This document shows positions 1 through 5,725 of a stretch of 6,880 bases of DNA, piece after piece. Positions within the stretch are counted from its first letter, which is position 1. Every line of letters starts with the position of its first letter. Source of the stretch: Evtepia sp. (GTDB lineage Bacteria; Bacillota; Clostridia; Oscillospirales; Oscillospiraceae); the NCBI GenBank assembly GCA_020025735.1, contig JAHHRP010000100.1, forward strand, positions 1-6,880, given 5' to 3'. Both the position numbers and the translations under genes were made by a program. Under the pieces are notes generated by a model that worked only from the letters and a program-made list of their open reading frames with translations, searched no databases and was not told the DNA's origin.

Positions 1-1233
1 CTCCAAGTCGGGCTCGGTCTTCCGCAGGCGGATGAGGGAGTAGGAGGTCAGTGTCCAGGACAGCACGAAAGCGGCTGCAGAGAAAGAAGTGATATCCTGA
101 ATCAGGCCAGCACCCAGGAAAGGACCAATGAGGGACAGAACCAAGCAAACGATCAGGCCGGGAACAGGAATGCCGTTCTTGTTCTGCTTCGCAAAAACCT
201 TGGGCACCAGGCAACCACGGCCCATCCCCATGAGCAGACTAGCAGATGCCATGAAGAAGCCGTTCCAGGTGGTGAACAGGCCGGCGATTGCGCCGATGGT
301 AATCAACCAGTACAGAGTGTTGCCCACAGCTCCTGGATACAGGCTCAGGAACATGGTCGCAGCAGAGGGGTTTGCCATGTGGGCAAACTCCTGCCAGGGC
401 CAGCCAAAGCCAAAGCACAGCAACAGGATTGCATAGAACACACAGGCCAGAGAGACAGACAGCACCACAGTTTTACCAACATTGGTCACGTCACCGCCAG
501 CATCCTCAACACCCTGGGGAATGGTTTCAAAACCAGCCAGGAAGAAAGGCGCAGAGGCCAGAATGGCCATGATACCGCCAATCATACTATTGTGGGCAAC
601 CTTCTTCAGGCCTTCCCCATAGATCGTGGGGTTGCTCACATCATACAGTGGCTGCCAGTTTTCTGTGCTGCCGCCGAAGAGGCAGGCCACAGCGCCGACA
701 ACAGCCGCACCCACCAGCACAAAGCACAGAACCTTCTGCACCGTAGCTGCAGCAGCCAAGCCACGCATATTCAGAGCGAACAGAAGCAAGGAGCAAACTG
801 TACCAATGATAATGGTCACCAAGTAGATGTCAGTATTGGCAATGTTGTACAGGGGGTCCCCAGCCTTGATATTGGGGATCAGGTAGCCAAGCACATCCGT
901 AATCTGGATCGCTTCCCAGGGGATAATCGACACAAAAGCGCCAAACGCCGCCCAACCGGAGATAAAGGATACGTTTTCGTTGAATGCCCGGTAGGCAAAG
1001 GCCATGCCACCACCAGCAACAGGGAGCATGGGAACCAGCTCACAATAGCACAGTGCAATAGGGATCATCATGACCAGAGCCACGACATAGCCCACAGCAG
1101 CAGGAACAGGACCACCGCAGCTGGTCATCCAGCCGTTGATGGCCACTGCCCAGCCCACGCCGACAATCGCACCAAAGCCAATGCAAAAAAAGTCTACTGC
1201 ACTGACTCCCTTCTTTTCAGACTGATTACTCAT
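1..1233 (-). CDS. APC-superfamily amino acid/amine permease, C-terminus cut by window edge
   Basis: The minus strand is open for 411 codons from ATG at 1233 to the left edge, so the C-terminus is missing. The protein is strongly hydrophobic, with about ten predicted membrane helices. It shows APC-superfamily landmarks: GFGAIVGVGW in helix 1 (residues 19-28), the E-x4-PVAGGG stretch in helix 3 (65-76), the FLAGFETIPQ segment of helix 6 (231-240), and the helix 8 region ending in LLMGMGRGCLVPKVF (333-347). Family members import amino acids or amines using a proton or sodium gradient, or act as exchangers; the substrate cannot be read here. The start is supported by AAGAGG about 6 nt upstream. 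A good promoter lies about 170 nt upstream, so the mRNA has a long leader. The gene is divergent from a LysR regulator at 1872, a common arrangement for regulated transporters. Family is sure; substrate is unknown. Confidence 0.9.
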   Translation of the reverse strand, partial: MSNQSEKKGVSAVDFFCIGFGAIVGVGWAVAINGWMTSCGGPVPAAVGYVVALVMMIPIALCYCELVPMLPVAGGGMAFAYRAFNENVSFISGWAAFGAFVSIIPWEAIQITDVLGYLIPNIKAGDPLYNIANTDIYLVTIIIGTVCSLLLFALNMRGLAAAATVQKVLCFVLVGAAVVGAVACLFGGSTENWQPLYDVSNPTIYGEGLKKVAHNSMIGGIMAILASAPFFLAGFETIPQGVEDAGGDVTNVGKTVVLSVSLACVFYAILLLCFGFGWPWQEFAHMANPSAATMFLSLYPGAVGNTLYWLITIGAIAGLFTTWNGFFMASASLLMGMGRGCLVPKVFAKQNKNGIPVPGLIVCLVLSLIGPFLGAGLIQDITSFSAAAFVLSWTLTSYSLIRLRKTEPDLE

Positions 1234-1258
1234 ACAGTACCTCTTTTCTAAGTCTTGA

Positions 1259-1285
1259 CCGCTTGGCTTCTTCCTGGCCAAGCGG
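1259..1285 (-). other. Hairpin in the permease mRNA leader
   Basis: CCGCTTGGC and GCCAAGCGG form a perfect 9-bp stem with a 9-nt loop, 25 nt upstream of the permease start codon. No U-tract follows on the minus strand, so it is not a simple terminator. It could protect the mRNA or influence ribosome access. Upstream in the same leader, an AGGAGGG (about 1344-1338) precedes possible GTG mini-ORFs, one of 12 codons ending at 1297; whether these are translated is unknown. Confidence 0.6.
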
Positions 1286-1403
1286 ATTCGATTCATTTAC
1301 GCAGGAAATAAGTCATAAATTTCCTTAAAACACACTACCCTCCTTTTCTCTTTTGATTCCATCACGAAAAACAAAACAAAAAAACGACGTGAATCGAGTT
1401 CTT

Positions 1404-1432
1404 ATTATAAAAAATGTCGATAAAAATGTAAA
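1404..1432 (-). promoter_or_regulatory. Sigma-A-type promoter for the permease
   Basis: On the minus strand, TTTACA (1432-1427) and TATAAT (1409-1404) are separated by exactly 17 nt. Transcription is expected to start near 1397, giving a leader of about 164 nt before the permease ATG. The -10 box is a perfect consensus and the -35 box matches at 5 of 6 positions. Confidence 0.8.
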
Positions 1433-1447
1433 ATAAAGAACCTTTAT
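1433..1447. promoter_or_regulatory. Candidate LysR-family binding site (T-N11-A dyad)
   Basis: ATAAAG-N3-CTTTAT is a perfect 6-bp dyad containing T1434-N11-A1446, the general pattern of LysR-type operators. It directly abuts the upstream side of the permease -35 box, centred near -43 relative to the predicted start, where an activator would touch RNA polymerase. The divergent LysR gene at 1872 is the natural candidate to bind it. AT-rich dyads occur by chance in such regions, so this is a candidate only. Confidence 0.45.
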
Positions 1448-1454
1448 AGTGTGC

Positions 1455-1467
1455 TAAAAATTTTCTT
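1455..1467 (+). repeat. 13-nt direct repeat, copy 1
   Basis: TAAAAATTTTCTT occurs here and identically at 1764-1776. This copy lies between the putative small-RNA terminator and the permease promoter; the other lies just upstream of the lysR -35 box. The two copies flank the putative small RNA. Low-complexity AT sequence could explain the match, but 13 identical bases at both ends of one intergenic region could also be paired protein-binding sites. Confidence 0.4.
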
Positions 1468-1508
1468 GCGCGACAGATTTCTTGCAAATGAGCTGGTGCA
1501 AGACACGC

Positions 1509-1546
1509 AGCAAAAAGCAGTCGTTTTCAAACGACTGCTTCTTGCT
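1509..1546 (-). terminator. Rho-independent terminator, end of putative small RNA
   Basis: AAGCAGTCGTTT and AAACGACTGCTT pair perfectly over 12 bp (1515-1540). After one mismatch the stem continues for about five more pairs. On the minus strand the 3' arm runs straight into five Ts (1516-1512); on the plus strand no T-tract follows. It therefore points leftward, ends the predicted RNA that starts near 1706, and would insulate the permease promoter from upstream transcription. Confidence 0.75.
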
Positions 1547-1706
1547 CAATCAATGATTCAGGGAAAGTTGGCTCAGGCCGGGAAAACAAAGAATCTTTCC
1601 TCCCGCCCAGAAGAGAAAGACTGGTTGCCTGCTTGGAAGAAGAGAGGGCGAACAGGCACCGACCCAAACCGGTATGGCATCTGGCGCATCAGCCAGCTTT
1701 TGGCCT
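1511..1706 (-). ncRNA. Putative structured small RNA (about 196 nt), family not recognised
   Basis: A minus-strand promoter (TTTACA-17-TATACT, 1741-1713) and a T-tailed terminator (1546-1509) bracket a stretch with no convincing reading frame. By hand, the RNA between them folds as follows: a closing stem AAGGCC/GGCCU (1707-1702 with 1579-1575); hairpin 1 CUGGC/GCCAG (1696-1681); hairpin 2 GGUGCCUG/CAGGCAACC with one bulge (1660-1623); hairpin 3 GUCUUUC/GAAAGAU (1621-1593). A linker and the terminator follow. The 21-nt loop of hairpin 2 (1652-1632) is rich in C and U (CCCUCUCUUCUUCC), complementary in type to Shine-Dalgarno sequences, as in several Firmicutes regulatory RNAs. It is divergent from lysR with the two -35 boxes about 36 bp apart. 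6S RNA is an alternative, but the long rod and central bubble are not evident. The fold is hand-made and the function unknown. Confidence 0.5.
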
Positions 1707-1712
1707 TAGCAT

Positions 1713-1741
1713 AGTATACTCGGGTCGGCTTTTTTTGTAAA
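1713..1741 (-). promoter_or_regulatory. Promoter of the putative small RNA
   Basis: On the minus strand, TTTACA (1741-1736) and TATACT (1718-1713) are separated by exactly 17 nt, the same architecture as the permease promoter. The predicted start is at about 1706, the first bases of the closing stem. The spacer contains seven As, read on the plus strand as a T-run. Confidence 0.65.
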
Positions 1742-1763
1742 ATTGATAGCATTTATCCTGGTA

Positions 1764-1776
1764 TAAAAATTTTCTT
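1764..1776 (+). repeat. 13-nt direct repeat, copy 2
   Basis: Identical to TAAAAATTTTCTT at 1455-1467. This copy ends one base before the lysR -35 box, within the 36-bp gap between the two divergent promoters, where an autoregulating LysR protein would be expected to bind. Confidence 0.4.
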
Positions 1777-1777
1777 C

Positions 1778-1806
1778 TTGTGGTATTTCTTATTCTATGA
1801 TATAAT
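1778..1806 (+). promoter_or_regulatory. Promoter of the lysR-family gene
   Basis: TTGTGG (1778-1783) and a perfect TATAAT (1801-1806) are 17 nt apart. The predicted start is near 1813, giving a leader of about 60 nt. The weak -35 half suits a modestly expressed or activator-dependent regulator gene. Confidence 0.7.
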
Positions 1807-1871
1807 ATTGCGCCGTACAGGTCGCTATGTCCAGCTTATCCAAAAGGAACACGCAAAAGGAGGGATGAGCA

Positions 1872-2783
1872 ATGGGAAAATATGCACCGGTCATCAAAGC
1901 CGCTGAGTGCGGCAGCATGACCAGAGCCGCTCAGGCCATGGGCTACACCCAACCCAGTCTTGGCTATATCATCAACAATATCGAAAACGAATTGGGCGTT
2001 AAAATCTTCTATCGGGATCAGCGGGGAGTTACCCCTACGGAAGCCGGTGTGGGGCTGCTCGAGATCATGCGCCAGATTGAGGCCATGGAAAAAAGGCTCC
2101 AGGAAGCCGCCCGTGTGAGTAAATGGGAACTTCTACGAGTCGGAATCTTTTCCAGCGTTGCCTCACAGTGGATGCCAGAGATCTTAGAGGCGTTTTACCA
2201 ATCCTACCCCGAGGCAGTGGTAAAACTAGAAAACGAGCCCTACTATCTCACAGGTGAACTCGGAGTCAAAGAGCACAAACTGGACTGTTCTTTCTTTGCT
2301 GGACCCTGCCCTTCTGGGCTGGAAACTTTACCGCTGTACGAAGACCCCTACTACCTAGTCACCTCTAAGAACAGCGACCTGGCACACCTGAAAGAGATTT
2401 CTGTATGGGATGTAGTGGGACGGTATCAATTCATCCCCACCAACGAAAGTACCGACGCTGGCAGTTCCATCCACGAAATCTACCAGCTGTTTGCCAAATC
2501 CAGCCGCTTAGATTTCCAGCCGCAGGAAAACCAAATGGCTATCGCTCTTGTGGAAAAGGGGTTAGGTATTACCATCTTACCAGGTCTGACGTTGCTGGAC
2601 TTAATTCCAAACCGAGCCGTAACAGTAATTCCCCTCAAAGAAAACCTCACCCGAACAGTCAGCCTTCTCTGCCCTCGGGAGTCAGAGCGCTCTCACCTTA
2701 CCAATGTGTTTCTCCGCTTGACACAGCAACGAGTAGAAAAATGGAAGACGTTTCAAAAGGGTCGTCGGCCTTTGAATCTATGA
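1872..2783 (+). CDS. LysR-family transcriptional regulator
   Basis: The 303-aa length is typical of LysR-type regulators. The N-terminal winged helix-turn-helix covers about residues 4-63, with the signature core AAQAMGYTQPSLGYIINN (19-36) and the usual RGVTPTEAG wing (51-59). A linker helix (about 62-83) is followed by a substrate-binding effector domain (about 87-292), including the usual EKGLGITILPG turn (228-238). Such proteins bind T-N11-A dyads as tetramers and usually control a divergent gene plus themselves in response to a small ligand. The start at 1872 has AAAAGGAGGG 7 nt upstream; an out-of-frame ATG at 1865 stops after 13 codons. Upstream and divergent lie a putative small RNA and then an APC permease, so those are the likely targets. 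The effector is unknown. The last codons are built into the terminator, so the coding end and transcription end overlap. Confidence 0.93.
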   Translation: MGKYAPVIKAAECGSMTRAAQAMGYTQPSLGYIINNIENELGVKIFYRDQRGVTPTEAGVGLLEIMRQIEAMEKRLQEAARVSKWELLRVGIFSSVASQWMPEILEAFYQSYPEAVVKLENEPYYLTGELGVKEHKLDCSFFAGPCPSGLETLPLYEDPYYLVTSKNSDLAHLKEISVWDVVGRYQFIPTNESTDAGSSIHEIYQLFAKSSRLDFQPQENQMAIALVEKGLGITILPGLTLLDLIPNRAVTVIPLKENLTRTVSLLCPRESERSHLTNVFLRLTQQRVEKWKTFQKGRRPLNL

Positions 2784-2798
2784 TTCAAAGGCTTTTTT
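2768..2798 (+). terminator. Terminator of lysR overlapping its stop codon
   Basis: GCCTTTGAATC and GATTCAAAGGC form a perfect 11-bp stem with a 3-nt loop, followed by six Ts. The TGA stop codon (2781-2783) spans the loop and the first bases of the right arm, so the stem encodes the last amino acids of the regulator. Confidence 0.92.
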
Positions 2799-2974
2799 GA
2801 TAAAAATACATAGGCACATAATTTATACACCACTTATGTTATTCTCCTATTCACACCGCTTTGAGCAAGAAAGCAGCACTTTTTATCGGTTTAAAGCAGA
2901 AAATTTATCCCTTTTTCTCTTTTCATTGCCGATACTTTCCTTAAATTTCAAAAAATGATGTTAAAACTTAGATT

Positions 2975-3012
2975 AGAAAAGAAGTGAGGCAAAAACGCCC
3001 CACTTCTTTTCT
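2975..3012. terminator. Symmetric hairpin between convergent genes, likely bidirectional terminator
   Basis: AGAAAAGAAGTG and CACTTCTTTTCT pair perfectly over 12 bp. After one mismatch, three further pairs (GGC/GCC) close a 6-nt loop. Both arms present a T-rich 3' side on their own strand, so it can stop transcription from either side. It sits 77 nt past the end of the minus-strand deacetylase gene and acts as a backstop for lysR. The rest of 2799-3064 is AT-rich and I see no other gene or clear signal in it. Confidence 0.75.
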
Positions 3013-3064
3013 GTCGCTTCTCCTATCTTCAAATTTATATCCATACATTTTATTATAGTAAGTC

Positions 3065-3079
3065 GCGCATCCCATGCGC
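3065..3079 (-). other. Short GC-rich hairpin just after the deacetylase stop codon
   Basis: GCGCAT and ATGCGC form a perfect 6-bp stem with a 3-nt loop, 9 nt past the stop codon. No T-tract follows on the minus strand, so it may protect the mRNA 3' end rather than terminate. The hairpin at 2975-3012 is the better terminator. Confidence 0.4.
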
Positions 3080-3088
3080 CACTCCATG

Positions 3089-3895
3089 TTACTCTACAGG
3101 ACACTGCCGCCCTGTATGATCTATGGTGTAGTCACTGCCACACTCTCCTTGCAAAATCAGCTGACTAATGGGAACGATATCATAGCCCTCTTGGAGAAGA
3201 TATTCCAAGATACCCGGCAGGGCTTCCGGTGTGTGCAGCGCTGCATTATGAAAAAGAACGATCGACCCAGGCCCAACACCAGATTTGACGCGCTGGGTAA
3301 TCGTCTCTGCATCGTAATCTTTCCAATCCAGGCTATCCACATCCCACTGAATCGGTTCTATCCCCATCCCCCGAACCGTCGTGATCACATGATCGTCATA
3401 CTCCCCAAACGGCGGACGGAACAACGTAGGACGTTTTCCAGTGATGGACTCAATCTTATCGTTGCAGGCGTTGATATCCGCCGCAATCTCATCCGCAGAC
3501 AAAGTATTAAAGTGGGCATGGGTATTGGAATGGCTCATCACCTCATGACCAGCCTCTGCCAGCGCCTTGACAGACTCTGGATATTTCTCCACCCATTCTC
3601 CCACAACAAAGAAGGTCGCTTTTACATCATAGCGGTCAAAAATGTCGATGAGATTCTGGGTGTCCTCATTCCCCCAGGCAGCATCAAAGGAGAGCGCACA
3701 CGTCTTATAGTCCCGCTGCACACAATAGATGGGCAGTTGACGCGGGGTGGCAGAGGCAGAAACATAGGTTGGCAGGTTCACCACCAGGCACAGGGCACAC
3801 ACGCACAACAGTGCTCCAGGGATAGCAAGCCATCTCTTTCGCAGCAGGAATACTTTTCCTTCTTTGGCAGGGGGCTTGGAAAAAATTTTCATCAC
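3089..3895 (-). CDS. pdaB: Membrane-anchored polysaccharide deacetylase, PdaB-like
   Basis: The 268-aa protein has a basic N-terminus, one membrane segment (about residues 22-43) and a NodB-type carbohydrate esterase 4 domain (about 62-250) that would face outward. The motifs are in order: SFDAAWG (69-75, Asp71 as likely catalytic base); SHSNTH (121-126, His122 and His126 as metal ligands); RPPFGE (160-165); DVDSLDW (185-191); LFH (214-216). The second Asp of the classical TFDD motif is Ala72, as in the sporulation-associated PdaB branch, whose members act on spore or cell-wall peptidoglycan; this could lower or alter activity. GTG at 3895 is 7 nt after AAAGGA and is chosen as start, but the ATG at 3892 is equally possible. 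No clear sigma-A promoter was found upstream, and no convincing sporulation-sigma promoter could be assigned by eye. It is a single gene, convergent with lysR. The deacetylase fold is certain; the PdaB name is probable. Confidence 0.88.
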   Translation of the reverse strand: MMKIFSKPPAKEGKVFLLRKRWLAIPGALLCVCALCLVVNLPTYVSASATPRQLPIYCVQRDYKTCALSFDAAWGNEDTQNLIDIFDRYDVKATFFVVGEWVEKYPESVKALAEAGHEVMSHSNTHAHFNTLSADEIAADINACNDKIESITGKRPTLFRPPFGEYDDHVITTVRGMGIEPIQWDVDSLDWKDYDAETITQRVKSGVGPGSIVLFHNAALHTPEALPGILEYLLQEGYDIVPISQLILQGECGSDYTIDHTGRQCPVE

Positions 3896-3969
3896 GATCC
3901 CGTCCTTTCTATCTCATACGATCTATGGATATGCACCAACACACAGATCATGCCTCCCTGCACCATGCA

Positions 3970-3981
3970 GAATTCCTTGCA
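3970..3981 (+). repeat. 12-nt direct repeat, copy 1
   Basis: GAATTCCTTGCA occurs here and again at 4021-4032, 51 bp apart, about five helical turns. Both copies lie in the intergenic stretch 3896-4095 between the divergent deacetylase and pncB genes, which otherwise holds no gene. Copy 1 is followed by TTTCTC and copy 2 by GAGAAA, which are mutually complementary. It may be a paired regulator site for either gene. Confidence 0.5.
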
Positions 3982-4020
3982 TTTCTCTCCCTGGAAGAAA
4001 AATTTTCGGATATTTTGCCG

Positions 4021-4032
4021 GAATTCCTTGCA
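4021..4032 (+). repeat. 12-nt direct repeat, copy 2
   Basis: Identical to GAATTCCTTGCA at 3970-3981. It lies 64 bp upstream of the pncB -35 box and about 125 bp upstream of the deacetylase start on the other strand. Confidence 0.5.
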
Positions 4033-4095
4033 GAGAAACCTAAAATAGGGTATCATCTTTATCAAAGTTTCAAAAGTCCATCAGTGGCATGTCTA

Positions 4096-4124
4096 TTGAC
4101 TTGTCACCTGTTTGGGCATATAAT
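4096..4124 (+). promoter_or_regulatory. Strong promoter of the pncB-niaR operon, with possible NiaR half-site
   Basis: TTGACT (4096-4101) and a perfect TATAAT (4119-4124) are separated by 17 nt. The predicted start is near 4131, giving a leader of about 100 nt. The spacer contains CACCTGT (4105-4111), also present in the promoter region of the EIIC-like gene downstream of niaR. As far as I recall, Firmicutes NiaR sites contain ACACCTGT-like half-sites, so repressor binding between the boxes is plausible; I cannot check the motif here. Confidence 0.85.
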
Positions 4125-4145
4125 AAGACGATTTTACCGGGCAGA

Positions 4146-4172
4146 CCTGTTCCGGCTCTCACCCAGAACAGG
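4146..4172 (+). other. Inverted repeat in the pncB leader
   Basis: CCTGTTC and GAACAGG are perfect 7-nt arms around a 13-nt loop, starting about 15 nt into the predicted pncB transcript. It could be an RNA hairpin or an operator dyad. No T-tract follows, so it is not a terminator. Confidence 0.45.
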
Positions 4173-4229
4173 CCATTTCAATTCTTGAGCGGCCCTGCCG
4201 CCCCATTCATGAAAGCCGAGGATCTTGCT

Positions 4230-5690
4230 ATGAACACAAACAAGAAGCTGAATATGACCATGCTGTGCGATTTCTATGAACTCACCATGGGCAACGGTTA
4301 CTTCAAGGCCGGTTACAAAGATCGGATCACACATTTTGACCTTTTCTTCCGCAACGTACCAGACCAGGGCGGCTACGCCATCGCCGCGGGCCTGGAGCAG
4401 GTCATCGAGTATATCCAAGACCTCCACTTTGAACCTGAAGACATCGAGTACCTCCGTGGACGAAAGATGTTTGATGAGGCCTTTTTGGATTACCTGGCTC
4501 ACTTCCGCTTCACCGGTGACATTTTCGCTGTGCCCGAAGGAACCCCTGTCTTTCCTCACGAGCCCATCCTCACCGTCCGCGCCCCTGCCATTCAGACCCA
4601 ATTACTAGAAACTTATTTGCTCTTGACCATCAACCACCAGAGTCTCATCGCTACCAAAGCCAATCGAATCGTCCGAGCTGCCCGAGGTCGGACCGTACTG
4701 GAATTCGGTTCCCGTCGTGCTCAGGGTTCCAGTGGTGCCATTGATGGCGCCCGAGCAGCTTTCATTGGCGGCTGCAAAGGAACCGCCTGCACCATCTCCG
4801 ACCAGCTCTATGGTGTCCCAGCCGGAGGAACCATGGCGCACGCCTGGGTCCAGACTTTCGACACCCAATACGATGCGTTCCGAACTTACTGTGAAATTTA
4901 CCCTGACAATCCCGTTCTCCTGGTAGACACCTACAATACACTGAAAAGCGGCATCCCTGACGCTATCCGGGCCTTTAATGATGTTCTCAAGCCTCGCGGC
5001 TTGACCAAATGCGGCATCCGGCTAGACTCTGGGGATATGGCCTATCTCACCCGTGAAGCCCGGAAAAGGCGGGGCGAGAGAGGATGGACAGAATGCAGAA
5101 TCACTGTCTCCAATTCCCTGGACGAAATTATCATCCAAGATCTTCTTCTCCAGGGTGCCCAGATCGACTCCTTCGGGGTAGGCGAACGTCTCATCACAGC
5201 CCGAAGCGAACCTGTCTTTGGCGGTGTATATAAGCTGGTTGCCTACGAAGATCGTCAAGGAAATGTCATTCCCAAAATCAAACTCAGTGAGAATGTCTCT
5301 AAAATCACTACACCGCATTATAAACGTCTGTTCCGGCTTTATGGCGGCGATTCAGGCAAAGCAATCGGGGACTGGATGTGTACCTACGACGAAGACGTGG
5401 ACAGCAACCGTAAACCCGACGGCAGCTTGACAATCTTTGATCCAGATGCCACCTGGAAGAAGAAAACCATTCATAACTTCACCATTCGGGAACTTCAGCA
5501 GCCCATCTTCCTAGGGGGTAAGTTGGTTTATGAGATACCTACGTTAGAAGAGATCCAAACCTACTGTGCACAGCAGATGGACACCCTTTGGGATGAGGTT
5601 AAGCGTTTTGACAATCCTCATAATTACTATGTGGATCTGTCCCAGAAACTCTGGGACATTAAGTATGATCTACTCATGCACAACAGGTAA
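4230..5690 (+). CDS. pncB: Nicotinate phosphoribosyltransferase
   Basis: This enzyme joins nicotinate to PRPP, with ATP hydrolysis, to give nicotinate mononucleotide, the first step of Preiss-Handler NAD salvage in the cytoplasm. The 486-aa length suits the Firmicutes branch. Diagnostic stretches include DFYELTMGNGYF (14-25), EFGSRRAQG (158-166), GTMAHAWVQ (200-208, with His204 as the likely phosphorylated histidine), DTYNTL (233-238), GIRLDSGDM (262-270) and SFGVGERL (314-321). All look intact. The start at 4230 is preceded by GAGGA at 7 nt, and the N-terminus matches the family. The frame is open back to 4089, but that upstream stretch overlaps the promoter and is not expected to be coding. 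ATG at 4209 lacks a ribosome site. It is followed 35 nt later by niaR, so the salvage enzyme and its presumed regulator share a transcript. Identification is very secure. Confidence 0.97.
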   Translation: MNTNKKLNMTMLCDFYELTMGNGYFKAGYKDRITHFDLFFRNVPDQGGYAIAAGLEQVIEYIQDLHFEPEDIEYLRGRKMFDEAFLDYLAHFRFTGDIFAVPEGTPVFPHEPILTVRAPAIQTQLLETYLLLTINHQSLIATKANRIVRAARGRTVLEFGSRRAQGSSGAIDGARAAFIGGCKGTACTISDQLYGVPAGGTMAHAWVQTFDTQYDAFRTYCEIYPDNPVLLVDTYNTLKSGIPDAIRAFNDVLKPRGLTKCGIRLDSGDMAYLTREARKRRGERGWTECRITVSNSLDEIIIQDLLLQGAQIDSFGVGERLITARSEPVFGGVYKLVAYEDRQGNVIPKIKLSENVSKITTPHYKRLFRLYGGDSGKAIGDWMCTYDEDVDSNRKPDGSLTIFDPDATWKKKTIHNFTIRELQQPIFLGGKLVYEIPTLEEIQTYCAQQMDTLWDEVKRFDNPHNYYVDLSQKLWDIKYDLLMHNR

Positions 5691-5725
5691 TCAAAACTTG
5701 CGGTAAAGAAGGGAGTGCAGCGCGG

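Noticed and set aside
379..1251. Plus-strand reading frame of 290 codons opposite the permease
   Set aside because: It is rich in His, Gln and Asn as expected for the antisense of a hydrophobic gene, and the minus strand encodes a clear APC permease.
1511..1706. 6S RNA
   Set aside because: Size is right and a closing stem exists, but I cannot draw the long rod with a central bubble; the better hand fold is multi-branched.
1451..1714. Open reading frame of 87 codons on the plus strand starting with GTG
   Set aside because: It has no ribosome site, contains the strong hairpin at 1509-1546, resembles no family I know, and is better explained as the antisense of the putative small RNA.
1659..1736. 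Plus-strand terminator made of CCGACCC/GGGTCGG followed by seven Ts
   Set aside because: The loop would be 56 nt and no plus-strand gene ends here. The T-run fits better as the A-rich spacer of the minus-strand promoter at 1713-1741. A plus-strand structured RNA is not fully excluded.
1501..1740. T-box or other known riboswitch ahead of lysR
   Set aside because: No T-box consensus or recognisable riboswitch core was seen, and the lysR promoter lies downstream of this region.
3074..4048. Plus-strand reading frame of 324 codons opposite the deacetylase
   Set aside because: No ribosome site or known domain, while the minus strand carries all CE4 motifs.
4089..4229. 47-codon N-terminal extension of pncB
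   Set aside because: It overlaps the -35 and -10 boxes, and the family N-terminus and ribosome site fit the start at 4230.
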